In this document: in pieces, positions 27,620 to 37,146 of the stretch
Layout: each line of letters starts with the position of its first letter
Numbering within the stretch: the first letter of the stretch is position 1
Source of the DNA: Chryseobacterium sp. ZHDP1
GTDB taxonomy: Bacteria; Bacteroidota; Bacteroidia; Flavobacteriales; Weeksellaceae
DNA length: 64,000 nucleotides
Direction: 5' to 3'
Assembly: GCF_018603435.1 (NCBI RefSeq)
Contig: NZ_CP075682.1
Location: forward strand, 2,418,001 to 2,482,000
Made by a program: the position numbers and the translations under genes
Notes under the pieces: model-generated
The model's database searches: none
What the model was told of the DNA's origin: nothing
The model's input: only the letters and a program-made list of their open reading frames with translations

Positions 27620-28506
27620 ATTTGATACGTTTTAAGAAGTCTGATAATGTTATGATAATAATCAGGATATGATTTTCTGAGTAAATCTTCAATCTGCACG
27701 GGAACTGTGTTCACAGTTTTATATGGTCCCAAAGCATGGAGATAAGAACGTTCAAAAGAACTTCCCAATACGTCGCAAATTCCGTCAAATCCCTGATTAA
27801 TATTATCAAAATAAAATTCTACAGGAATTTTTTCTTTATGAGCCATTGAATATAAAAGAGCCTGTTCAAAAATAATATTAAACAGTCCAATATTAATTTT
27901 GGACAAATAATCTGCGTTTTTATCGATAAATTCAAATGCTTTATCTGTATATTGTTTAAAAAACAGTATTGCATTGCCCCCTACAATACCATTATTAACA
28001 CCATTCACCTCCCCGAAAGTATTATAATAATTTAAAATATCTTCAGGTATATATGCAAAATGATTCTGAATTGCCTCGAAAATTTCTTTATATAAGGTAT
28101 AGCCAATTTCGCTATTCTGGCACACAATAGGTGCATGTTCAAAGTGTTCTTCAAATTTTTCGAATATAAACACATCTCCATCGGCGTGAATAAAAGGAGT
28201 ATTCTGGATACTATAGGCATATATTTTTCCCAATGCCCACAAATCTTCATGATAATGATTGATTTTATCCAAACATACATCTACTTTCGTATAAGGCAGT
28301 TTCAATTTTTCAATTAAAATATTATATCCTATTTCATCAGTAATTAATTCTACATCATCATAATATTTTCTAAATTGTAAACAGCTCAATGCCCAGCTGA
28401 AATAGTTATATTTTTTGTCAGTCCACCCTCCATTATTCCGATCATGGAGTTTTACATTTTTCTTTTTATAGCTTGGTTTCGACCAAAAACTCTGAATTAT
28501 TTTCAT
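27616..28506 (-). CDS. DUF6734-like putative glycosyltransferase
   Basis: A 296-residue cytosolic protein that starts 'MKIIQSFWSKP' and carries 'FIHADGDVFIFEKF' (about residues 105-118), a Asp-x-Asp arrangement of the kind that binds a metal-nucleotide-sugar in GT-A glycosyltransferases. 'NNGIVGGNAILFF' and 'FEQALLYSMA' are other conserved-looking stretches. I believe it belongs to the DUF6734 group, which in Bacteroidota is often found next to RiPP-type genes; this is from memory. It lies six bases after the peptidase gene and overlaps the LanC-like gene by four bases. Sugar addition to a peptide is inferred. Confidence 0.6.
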   Translation of the reverse strand: MKIIQSFWSKPSYKKKNVKLHDRNNGGWTDKKYNYFSWALSCLQFRKYYDDVELITDEIGYNILIEKLKLPYTKVDVCLDKINHYHEDLWALGKIYAYSIQNTPFIHADGDVFIFEKFEEHFEHAPIVCQNSEIGYTLYKEIFEAIQNHFAYIPEDILNYYNTFGEVNGVNNGIVGGNAILFFKQYTDKAFEFIDKNADYLSKINIGLFNIIFEQALLYSMAHKEKIPVEFYFDNINQGFDGICDVLGSSFERSYLHALGPYKTVNTVPVQIEDLLRKSYPDYYHNIIRLLKTYQI

Positions 28507-28512
28507 ATGATA

Positions 28513-30435
28513 TTAATTAAAAAATCCCCAGTAATAGAAGTAAAAAAGGATTAATATTAAGGAAAAAACAAGGGATATTATGATAACTTTGTGTTGGTAT
28601 TTACTGATTCTTATGAGGAATATAGCCAACAAAAATACAGTCGCAGCATATACCGTAAGAAGGGTAAACAAACTTCTAAACTTTTCTTTTATTCCGAACG
28701 CACATATAAAGAAGTTAGAGCTTGCCGCATCCTGGATAGCATAAATAAACCCACCCATTATTATAATGGCCAGTAAGCATGACAGGATAAGCAGCCCGTA
28801 AAAAAATTTGCTGAATAAGCCCTCTTCTTTTCTTTTCCTAATCATCTGCATTGAAAAGTAAACGATTCCGATAATCATAAGAATATAGGCCAAAATTAAA
28901 GGAGCAAAATTCAGAAGATCAAAATTCCCAATAAACATTGCCAGCTTTGGAACTCCGGGATTCACATGAATATCCGTCACAAAATTTGTTTTATAGGTAC
29001 TCATGATTTTAACTGACGGCTTTTGCTGATAGGAATCTTTAATAAAGTTGTTAATTAATCCGCTTCCTTCCTGATTGAATAAAAGGGCATGGTTTTCATT
29101 TTTAAATATGATTAGCTCTGCATTCAGCAATCCGGCTAATGACTGAGCATTTGAAACTGGGGTAATAGGATCAAATTCTCCAGCCAGAATCATCGTTGGA
29201 ATTTTAGATATTTTCTTATAATCTAAAATATTCTGCGGAATACTTTTAGTATTCCACTGACTATTGATAAGAAAATCACTTCTGTAAAATGACAAACCAC
29301 CTTTTAATCCCGGATATTTTGCAGCATCTTCATCATAGTATTTTAATGAACTGTATGGTAATGCATCATTCAGCAACATACTGTAATAGGTTCCAAAATC
29401 CAGAGCCCGGAAAACCCCGGAAAATGCACCGACTACCGAACTTAATGCGGCTGCATTTCTTTCATGAAACAAAGTAATAATCACTGGTAGTACTTCCGTC
29501 ATCTGTTTATTATATAAAGCCTGATGAATAACGAGTTTAAAGTCTTCACTATTGAATGTAAAACTTCCTTTTTCCAGAAGATCTTTGGGAATATTCACCG
29601 TCAATGGTCTTTTATCCAGATCTGCAATCACGTCATAATAGGTCTTTTCGAGATTCGTGAATTTTTTATTTGAGACTGGATCCTGTTTACATTTTGAGAA
29701 TAAGATATTTAATTCCTTCACATAATGATCATTGATCTTATCATAATATTCAGAAATATTATTAATAGATGAATCTAAAATCATTTTATTGAAGTCATCA
29801 GGAAATGAATTGGCATATACCTGTGAAATATAGGTTCCGTATGAAACTCCAAGAACATTCCATTTGTCATAATGCAATGCTGTTTTAAGCGCATGCAGAT
29901 CATTGGCTATATTCATACTGTTATAATTAGCAGGATTAATCCCTTTTCTTATCAGCTCATTTTTACAGTTCATTGCTGCAAATAATCTATTTTTCTCATC
30001 AGCGGTGGCTGATTCATTCGAGGATAAAATTTTAAATATTTCTGTTCCCAGTTCCGGGCATAGTTTAGGTAAAGAATTTCCTACCCCCCTTGCGTCTACC
30101 AATATAATATCGGAGTAATCTCTCAGTGGGTGATCACGAAAATATCCGAATGTTCCAATTCCTGATTGCCCGGGACCACCTTCTATATACAATAAGGGTT
30201 TCTGAGATGATTTTTTCTTCTTTTTGAGAACAGTAAATGCAATTTTTATTTTACCTGTTGGAGCTGTCCAGTTTTCAGGAACAGAAAGATATCCCCATTC
30301 TATTGTTTTATCTGTTTTCAGGTGTTCTTCATCGAAAAAAGGTTTTGTCTTGGTAATAGTATATCCTTCTTTTTGTGCCAACAAAAATGAGGATATCATG
30401 ATAAATAGTAAAAAAAATACTTTCGAGGTCTTCAT
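28513..30435 (-). CDS. S33-type alpha/beta-hydrolase peptidase with C-terminal membrane domain
   Basis: A 640-residue envelope protein. After a signal peptide (about residues 1-20) comes a tripeptidyl-aminopeptidase-like hydrolase: oxyanion region 'LYIEGGPGQSGIGTFG', 'DIILVDARGVGNS', nucleophile Ser in 'LGVSYGTYISQ' (about residue 197), Asp in 'GEFDPITP' (about 418) and His in 'NENHALLF' (about 447). The last ~130 residues contain about four hydrophobic helices, which is unusual for the family and should anchor the enzyme in the membrane with the catalytic domain outside the cytoplasm. It sits nine bases after the phosphopantetheinyl transferase gene in the NRPS operon. Likely roles are trimming a precursor peptide or inactivating the product. 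Confidence 0.8.
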   Translation of the reverse strand: MKTSKVFFLLFIMISSFLLAQKEGYTITKTKPFFDEEHLKTDKTIEWGYLSVPENWTAPTGKIKIAFTVLKKKKKSSQKPLLYIEGGPGQSGIGTFGYFRDHPLRDYSDIILVDARGVGNSLPKLCPELGTEIFKILSSNESATADEKNRLFAAMNCKNELIRKGINPANYNSMNIANDLHALKTALHYDKWNVLGVSYGTYISQVYANSFPDDFNKMILDSSINNISEYYDKINDHYVKELNILFSKCKQDPVSNKKFTNLEKTYYDVIADLDKRPLTVNIPKDLLEKGSFTFNSEDFKLVIHQALYNKQMTEVLPVIITLFHERNAAALSSVVGAFSGVFRALDFGTYYSMLLNDALPYSSLKYYDEDAAKYPGLKGGLSFYRSDFLINSQWNTKSIPQNILDYKKISKIPTMILAGEFDPITPVSNAQSLAGLLNAELIIFKNENHALLFNQEGSGLINNFIKDSYQQKPSVKIMSTYKTNFVTDIHVNPGVPKLAMFIGNFDLLNFAPLILAYILMIIGIVYFSMQMIRKRKEEGLFSKFFYGLLILSCLLAIIIMGGFIYAIQDAASSNFFICAFGIKEKFRSLFTLLTVYAATVFLLAIFLIRISKYQHKVIIISLVFSLILILFYFYYWGFFN

Positions 30436-30444
30436 ATTGAGTAA

Positions 30445-31095
30445 TTAATTTTTAAATTCATTTATAGATATATCTTTAATGGGTAATTCTGAGCACACAT
30501 AACAACAGTAATCATCTGCGATATATATCTTTTTGATATTAAAATTCTGCCCGTTATAGAGCAGTGTATCATTATCTTCCGCAGACTGGGTTTCAATTTC
30601 ACTCAGCGGAATTGTAAGGCCTTTACCTATCAATTTTATCAGGGATTCTTTTCTTGTCCATATATCAATAATCAACTGATCTTTATTCATACTTTCGTTG
30701 ATTTTCTTCTTTTCATTTGGAGTAAGGCAAAAGCCAAGATCTTCGATTTTTACAGGCTGAATTTTTTCAATATCAATTCCTATTTCCCCGTCTTCTGTTA
30801 CTCCACAAATAGAAATATGGTGAGCATGTGAAATATTAAAATTAATAGGAGCGTCTTCAAAGAATGGTTTTTTATTTTTAGTGAATCTTATGTCATTATC
30901 TGTCATATGTAAGCGATATTTTTTTTTCAGGATATCAAACAGCATCATCCTGCCTAAAAGTGATAATTGTGCATCCGACCAATTCTTATACCTCAAAATC
31001 CTGTTTTGAAAATCACTACTCAGCTCGTATCTGTAATTTGACATCAAAAACTCATGAACTTCCTTTCTAATAAAGGAATAATATATTGTAAGCAT
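30445..31095 (-). CDS. Sfp-type 4'-phosphopantetheinyl transferase
   Basis: A 216-residue enzyme that transfers the phosphopantetheine arm from CoA to the conserved Ser of peptidyl-carrier domains, and so activates the NRPSs of the locus. The family motifs are clear: 'NFNISHAHH' (about residue 85), 'GEIGIDIEKI' (about 105, metal-binding Asp) and 'WTRKESLIKLIGKGL' (about 145-160). It is about the size of Sfp (224 residues). It starts two bases after the NRPS at 31098-35501, so it is translated from the same message. Confidence 0.94.
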   Translation of the reverse strand: MLTIYYSFIRKEVHEFLMSNYRYELSSDFQNRILRYKNWSDAQLSLLGRMMLFDILKKKYRLHMTDNDIRFTKNKKPFFEDAPINFNISHAHHISICGVTEDGEIGIDIEKIQPVKIEDLGFCLTPNEKKKINESMNKDQLIIDIWTRKESLIKLIGKGLTIPLSEIETQSAEDNDTLLYNGQNFNIKKIYIADDYCCYVCSELPIKDISINEFKN

Positions 31096-31097
31096 AG

Positions 31098-34000
31098 TTA
31101 AAAATCAAAATCAATATCAAAGGAATTTTTAACATAAAAAAAGTCCTTATACCCGGAATCCAGCTCAGAGTTTAGTGATAAAATATGTTTCAAGAAGTTA
31201 ATATAGGTTTGGGAAAAATCTCTGATTATATGTTCTTTATAAAGGCTTTTGTTATAGCTGACATCCATATGGATCTGGTCTGTATCATTAATAACATTCA
31301 TTATAACAGGAAATTTATTAAAAACCGAATCCTGTTCCACAGTCTGTATTGAAAAATCTGAAAACCCATCAATCGTATGATAACTAAAATCAGGATTCTG
31401 GACTACAAACATAATATCAACATGATGCTTCAAAAAAGTATTATTTGAAACTTCTTCATACTTATTGACTTCTAAAAATTCATGGGTCACTTTCTCAAGT
31501 ATTTCAGTAAACTGTTCTTCTCCGAGCTTCACTCTTAATAAAAGACTTTTTATGAAAACCCCGAGAAGGGAGTCTACCTGAGGAACTGACCTTCCGGAGT
31601 CAACAGTTGCTATACAAATATCCGACTGTCCTGAAATTTTATTTAACAATACCAACAAGGAAGTCAGCATTAAAACATAAGGAGTTGTTTTTTTTTCTTT
31701 TGCCAGATTATTTAAGCGAGCTGACAAGGAATTATCTAAAGAAACAGTAAATATATTCCCTGTATAGCTCTCAGGTACTGAAGCTTCTTTCTTCAGAAAA
31801 GGTTCATACTGATACCCCTCAACATATTTTTCCCAGAAAAGATTATTTTTTTCAATATCTGTATTTTGATAATACCAGTGGCTATAGTCTTTAAACTGTA
31901 TTTCAGTATGAGCCGGAATTATGACAAAGGAGGGATTGTTATAAACGGAAATCAGCTGTTTAATGAATAATTCCGTAGAAATTCCGTCAAAAATAATATG
32001 ATGGGTCAGAAAAAGAATCTTATATCTTTCCCCAAGCTTTAGAATCATTAATTTTAAGAGTATTTCTTTCTCAAGATCAAAACAAAAACCAGTATACTGG
32101 TTGACAATATGTTTATAGTCTGCTTCATTATCTACTTCATTCATCTCTAAGGAAAAATGAACATTTTCAAAAGCATTGATTTTCTGGCAGATGGTGTCTT
32201 CATGCAATGCAAAGTTGGTTCTTAATATTTCATTTTCCGATATCATGCTCTGTATAGATTTTTCCAGTAAAACAATATCAATAACGCCTACCACATCAAA
32301 CTCCATAAACATATTGAATGCTGGTGAAACCTCTTTTCTCTGACAAGCCAACCATATATTTTTTTGTGTGGGAGTTACTTTATAAAAATCCTGCACCGGC
32401 GCAGCCGGGATCACTCCAAGTTTATTTTTTTTCTTCAGAATGAAATGGTATAAAGAATAAAGATCCGGGTTTTCAAAAACGTCTTTCATTAATATCTGAA
32501 CTGAGAAATTTTTATTGACCAGATTCGTTAATTTGGTAACCAAAATAGAATGTCCTCCCAATTCAAAAAAATTATCTTCCGGCTTAAGATCATTCTGAAG
32601 ATGTAATACTTCTTTCCAGATTACTTTTAATTCCTGAATCAGCAAATCATTATCAATTTTCTTTTTGCTACCCCCTTCTTGCAAAGAAGGAAGCTCTTTA
32701 GCCGACAGCAACTGCCGGTCTATTTTTTTATTAGGAGTAAGCGGAAAGTCTTCTACGGAAAAAATAAACTGAGGAACCATATAATAGGGCAGGTCTGAAC
32801 TCAGTATATCATAAATTTTCGAAATGCTCACTTCTGAACGGGCCTTTACGTAAGCTACCAAATTTTTTTCGCCATCATGGTCTTTAACCACTACTATAGA
32901 ATCCTCAATATTTTCAATGGTGTTCATATGGTTTTCAATGTCTCCCAGTTCAATTCTGTAGCCATTTATTTTAACCTGATGATCACTCCTTCCGAAGAAA
33001 ATGATTTCGCCGGCTTCATTCCATTTCCCGACATCTCCGGTTTTATACATCAGATCTCCCTGTCTAAAAGGGCTTTTTATAAACCTTTCCGAGGTAAGCT
33101 GCTCATTATTGTAATATCCTTTCGCAAGGCCTTTTCCTCCGATATAAATATCTCCAATGGAATTTATGGGTAAAAGGTTAAGATCTGCATCCAAAATATA
33201 AAAAGACGTTTCGGCAATTGGACTTCCTATATTCTGAGGGGAAGTATTTTTTTCTATTTTTTTAGTTGAGGACCATATTGTTGTTTCCGTAGGTCCATAC
33301 ATATTCCACATTTCATGACAGTGCGGGATGAGCTCTTCGATCAGTCCCTTACTCAGCAGGTCTCCACCACATAATATTTTTAATCCTGAATCTGGTATCC
33401 ACCCAAAGCTGATGAGCCTCTTGAAAAAGCTTGGTGTTGCTTGGATGACGGAAGGATTTACTTGGGCTATCTCATGTATTGTGGCTGTGGGGTATTTTAG
33501 GATATTTTCATCAGCTATATACAGTGTTGCTCCGTTAATTAAAGGGGTAAAAAACTCCAGAATAGAAATATCAAAGGAATATGTTGTGACTGAGAATAAT
33601 TTATCTACGGCATTTATTCCCGGTTGGATGCTGATGCTTTTTAACAGATTCAGCAGGGAAGCATGTCCTATTTCAACTCCCTTAGGGTATCCGGTAGAGC
33701 CGGAAGTATAGATAATATAGGCCGTATCTTCAGATCTAACTCTCTTTTCAGAGGTTTCATGGCTGTGTTCAAGAATATTACGCAAAAAAATTCTGTTGAT
33801 ATCTGTAAGTTCAACCTGAATTTTTTCATCAGATATGAGGAGACTGACTTTACTGTTTTCTACAATATATTGCAGCCTGCTTTCAGGAAATTCAGGATCA
33901 AGTGGAATATAAGCTTTTCCGGCCTTCATTATCCCCAACAAGGTGCATACCATATAGGCTGAACGATTCAGTAAAACAGCAATTGCATTTTCGGAAGCGT

Positions 34001-35501
34001 AATTATTTAGGATAAAGTGGGCTACCTGAGATGAAATACTGTCAACTTCTGTATAAGATAATGATAATGTACCATCTGCTATGGCTTCTTTACAAGGAAA
34101 CTCCAGAACCCTTCTGCTGAACAAGTCAATTAATGTTTGCTCATTATCATCATATTTTATTTTAATCGCATTTTCATTAAATGAAAAAAGTTTTTCTTCC
34201 TCTCCCACAGACATGAATGAAATATTTTTCAATGATTGATGTGCCAGCGTTTCTATATTTAAAATCATATGATTGATGTGCTCCGTACATTGTATGATGG
34301 AATATTCATCAAAATATGCCTTATTATAATCGAAATCTATCTTTATGTTTTCTTCATCATCAAATTCTCTCACATAAATGGCTAATGCTACTCTCTCAGA
34401 TTTATTGGTAAGAGGAAGTACTGTAGTTACCGTCCCTGCAAAATGGTCAGCATAATTATGTTTTTCATAGGAAAATGTGAGATTAAACAGTTTATCTTTT
34501 TCGCCATATAGTTTTAAATCCTGCACTATTTTCCCGAGAGGGTATCTTTGATGCCTATAGTCTGACATTAACTGCTTTTTCACATCTTCTATAAGATCTA
34601 TCAGGCTGTTCTGGTAATTCAGCTTAATTCTTAAAGGAGAAACTCCCATAAACAGTCCTACTGTTTTTTTAAATACTTTACTGTTTCTGTTAAGTACTGG
34701 AATCCCGATCGCAAAATCTTCACTGTGATTAATTCGTCCGAAATAAAAGAAAAGTAGTCCCAAGAAGCTGTGAAATGTAGAAAAATTATGTTTTTTACCT
34801 ATTTCTATAAGTCTATTATAATCTTTTCTTTTAACAATAAGCTCTTTGCGCTCACTTTCTGTAAGATTCTTTTCTGCAGTCTCTTTTTTGTTAAAAATAA
34901 TCTGTGGTAAATCCCGATATCTTTCATTCCAATACTGTTTGTCTTTTCGATACTCCTCAGAATTCTGATACGCATGATCGTCTGTAATAAATTTTTTATA
35001 TTCATAAGGATACTGTTCTTGTAGTTTATCAAAATTCAGCAGGTCATTATAATTTTTAATTAATCTCTGGAACATCAGGGACGTACCCCAACCGTCAGTG
35101 ATAATATGATGATATACTGAAAAAAGATAATATAAATTCTCATGACATTTTACCAAAACAAACCGATACAGAAAGGAATCTTTTAATAAATCAAAAGGCA
35201 ATAAAAATTCTTTCTGCATATATTCATCAGCTCTAGACACGGAATCTATGCTATCTGAAAAATCAACAAACTCTAGGTTTCTGGGGGTTTCAGATATGTT
35301 TATAATAGCAATACCATCTTTCTCTCTTAAAAAACTTCTATAGGCATCATGTTGACAAATCATTTCATGATAAGCTTTTTGAAGAGTATTAAGATATATT
35401 TCGCCCTTTATTTCTATTTTGGCTCCTATATTATAAATGGGTGCATTTGGATATAATAACTGTTCAAAAAAGATATCCTGTTGAGGAAGAGTTAACTTCA
35501 T
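31098..35501 (-). CDS. NRPS, C-A(Gly)-PCP-C
   Basis: A 1467-residue nonribosomal peptide synthetase. C domain with 'HHIITDGWG' (about residue 135), A domain with 'YIIYTSGSTGYPKG' (about 604), PCP with '[14 protein letters not shown]' (Ser about 983) and a second C domain with 'HHIIFDGIS' (about 1170), after which the protein ends. Eight-residue pocket read by eye (GrsA numbering 235-331) gives D-I-L-Q-L-G-M-I-W, close to the glycine code DILQLGLIWK. The ending in a complete C domain, with no TE or A domain, means it either condenses with another protein's PCP or releases the chain. It starts 12 bases after the ABC exporter gene, in the same operon. Confidence 0.92.
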   Translation of the reverse strand: MKLTLPQQDIFFEQLLYPNAPIYNIGAKIEIKGEIYLNTLQKAYHEMICQHDAYRSFLREKDGIAIINISETPRNLEFVDFSDSIDSVSRADEYMQKEFLLPFDLLKDSFLYRFVLVKCHENLYYLFSVYHHIITDGWGTSLMFQRLIKNYNDLLNFDKLQEQYPYEYKKFITDDHAYQNSEEYRKDKQYWNERYRDLPQIIFNKKETAEKNLTESERKELIVKRKDYNRLIEIGKKHNFSTFHSFLGLLFFYFGRINHSEDFAIGIPVLNRNSKVFKKTVGLFMGVSPLRIKLNYQNSLIDLIEDVKKQLMSDYRHQRYPLGKIVQDLKLYGEKDKLFNLTFSYEKHNYADHFAGTVTTVLPLTNKSERVALAIYVREFDDEENIKIDFDYNKAYFDEYSIIQCTEHINHMILNIETLAHQSLKNISFMSVGEEEKLFSFNENAIKIKYDDNEQTLIDLFSRRVLEFPCKEAIADGTLSLSYTEVDSISSQVAHFILNNYASENAIAVLLNRSAYMVCTLLGIMKAGKAYIPLDPEFPESRLQYIVENSKVSLLISDEKIQVELTDINRIFLRNILEHSHETSEKRVRSEDTAYIIYTSGSTGYPKGVEIGHASLLNLLKSISIQPGINAVDKLFSVTTYSFDISILEFFTPLINGATLYIADENILKYPTATIHEIAQVNPSVIQATPSFFKRLISFGWIPDSGLKILCGGDLLSKGLIEELIPHCHEMWNMYGPTETTIWSSTKKIEKNTSPQNIGSPIAETSFYILDADLNLLPINSIGDIYIGGKGLAKGYYNNEQLTSERFIKSPFRQGDLMYKTGDVGKWNEAGEIIFFGRSDHQVKINGYRIELGDIENHMNTIENIEDSIVVVKDHDGEKNLVAYVKARSEVSISKIYDILSSDLPYYMVPQFIFSVEDFPLTPNKKIDRQLLSAKELPSLQEGGSKKKIDNDLLIQELKVIWKEVLHLQNDLKPEDNFFELGGHSILVTKLTNLVNKNFSVQILMKDVFENPDLYSLYHFILKKKNKLGVIPAAPVQDFYKVTPTQKNIWLACQRKEVSPAFNMFMEFDVVGVIDIVLLEKSIQSMISENEILRTNFALHEDTICQKINAFENVHFSLEMNEVDNEADYKHIVNQYTGFCFDLEKEILLKLMILKLGERYKILFLTHHIIFDGISTELFIKQLISVYNNPSFVIIPAHTEIQFKDYSHWYYQNTDIEKNNLFWEKYVEGYQYEPFLKKEASVPESYTGNIFTVSLDNSLSARLNNLAKEKKTTPYVLMLTSLLVLLNKISGQSDICIATVDSGRSVPQVDSLLGVFIKSLLLRVKLGEEQFTEILEKVTHEFLEVNKYEEVSNNTFLKHHVDIMFVVQNPDFSYHTIDGFSDFSIQTVEQDSVFNKFPVIMNVINDTDQIHMDVSYNKSLYKEHIIRDFSQTYINFLKHILSLNSELDSGYKDFFYVKNSFDIDFDF

Positions 35502-35513
35502 AAAATGTAAATA

Positions 35514-37130
35514 TTAAAAATATGCGTTTTGAAAATTCTCAGGAATATCTTCTTTTACGATTTTACCGTAATCAAACTTCAGCAACTTATCACAATATTG
35601 GAAGTATCTATCATCATGTGTTACAGCAATAATTGTTTTACCTTCTGATTTCAATTTCGGGATTAATTGTTCATAAAAGTATTTCCTAAAATAGGGATCC
35701 TGATCTGCAGCCCATTCATCAAGTACCAAAATTGGCTTATCTTCCAATAATGCAAAAATCAAAGCCATTCTCTTACTTTGTCCTTTAGAAAACTGTCTTC
35801 TTGCAGATTCTTCAGAATCATCTTTTACTATATTTTCAAGTTTAAAGATTTCAAGTAATCTTTTGTAATTAGCATTATCTTTCAGCTCATAATCATCATA
35901 GTTTTGAGAAAAGAGGTGATTACTTGTAAATACAGCTGAAATAAGATTCTGAATTTCTTTTTCTGAATCAATTTTTTTCTCATTAAAAAATATATCCCCT
36001 TGATCAGGCACATATAAACCTGTAAGAATATTAATGAAGGTACTTTTTCCACTTCCGTTTCCGCCAACGATAAAAATAACCTCTCCTTTATTGATTTCCA
36101 GATTCACAGGTCCCAACTCAAAATTGGCATCCGCATTGTTATTTTTATAATTAAAATGGATATTTTTAAAGTTTAATTTTGAAAAATCAACAGCAAGTTC
36201 TACATTCAGTTTCTTATTAGCATTATCATTTTTAAAATCTTCATAAAAACTGTTCATCCGTTTGTTGGCAACAAATAATCTGGTAACGATGTCTTGAAGA
36301 TTGATAATAGCGTTTATTGGGCCACCAATAAATAGTAAAACAAGAACATACGGAATTACAAATTCTTTTTTAAGCCAGCCGAGTTCTGGTAAAATAAAGA
36401 GAATCGTTCCTATAATAAGATACATCCCATACTGACTAATAAGCCCTATTGAAAGGAAGGAAAAACTTATTTTAAAATCCAATTTATACGCCTCATTTCT
36501 ATTTTTGTAAACATAGTCTTCACGCAATCTTTCTTTTCTTCTATCACTTATCATTAATTCTTTAAATCCGTTCACTACATCCTGCACATATCCAAAATAA
36601 GACTCATTATATTTTCTAATTTTTTCTATGGATTTTGACAAAAGGTTCATTACAAGATAGTACATCCCTGCAATAATGATAATACATAAGATAATAATTA
36701 GTGCCGATATCCAGGACAGGCTTATGAGATATCCTATACAGAGTATAACCATCAGTAGAGAAGAAAATGCTGAAGTAATTACTCCTGGTAATGCGTAAAA
36801 GGTTCTTATGTCTTCTACTGCAGTATAGAATCTCTGAGTACCCCATTGTTCAATTTTTACCAAAGGGGTTTCCAAAATTTTCTGAAACAGCTGTTTTTCC
36901 ATTCTAGTTAGCAAATCAAACGTTATTTTGTTCAATTGCTTTTGAAAGAAAATATTCAATAAATAGGCATAAATTACAAAAGAAAAGAATGCAATATAAA
37001 TATACCCGTTTACTGAAAATTTATTTGACAGCGTATTATTGATTATATAGATAATACCAAAGCTCAATAAACTGCTTATTAAAGCATATACAGATATCAG
37101 AGCGATATGTTTTGATTTTATTTTTAGCAT
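35514..37130 (-). CDS. Cyclic-peptide-type ABC exporter
   Basis: A 538-residue fused transporter of the PvdE/SyrD-like group (cyclic peptide export). About six transmembrane helices fill residues 1-290. The ATPase domain has Walker A 'GGNGSGKSTF' (about residue 357), signature 'FSKGQSKRMAL' (about 447; variant of LSGGQ), Walker B 'ILVLDEWAADQDP' (about 466) and 'VTHDDRYF' (H-loop). This type exports siderophore precursors and NRPS peptides across the inner membrane to the periplasm. It lies 12 bases before an NRPS gene and 16 bases after the thioesterase gene, which supports export of the pathway product. Confidence 0.88.
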   Translation of the reverse strand: MLKIKSKHIALISVYALISSLLSFGIIYIINNTLSNKFSVNGYIYIAFFSFVIYAYLLNIFFQKQLNKITFDLLTRMEKQLFQKILETPLVKIEQWGTQRFYTAVEDIRTFYALPGVITSAFSSLLMVILCIGYLISLSWISALIIILCIIIIAGMYYLVMNLLSKSIEKIRKYNESYFGYVQDVVNGFKELMISDRRKERLREDYVYKNRNEAYKLDFKISFSFLSIGLISQYGMYLIIGTILFILPELGWLKKEFVIPYVLVLLFIGGPINAIINLQDIVTRLFVANKRMNSFYEDFKNDNANKKLNVELAVDFSKLNFKNIHFNYKNNNADANFELGPVNLEINKGEVIFIVGGNGSGKSTFINILTGLYVPDQGDIFFNEKKIDSEKEIQNLISAVFTSNHLFSQNYDDYELKDNANYKRLLEIFKLENIVKDDSEESARRQFSKGQSKRMALIFALLEDKPILVLDEWAADQDPYFRKYFYEQLIPKLKSEGKTIIAVTHDDRYFQYCDKLLKFDYGKIVKEDIPENFQNAYF

Positions 37131-37146
37131 AACTAAATTTTATGAA

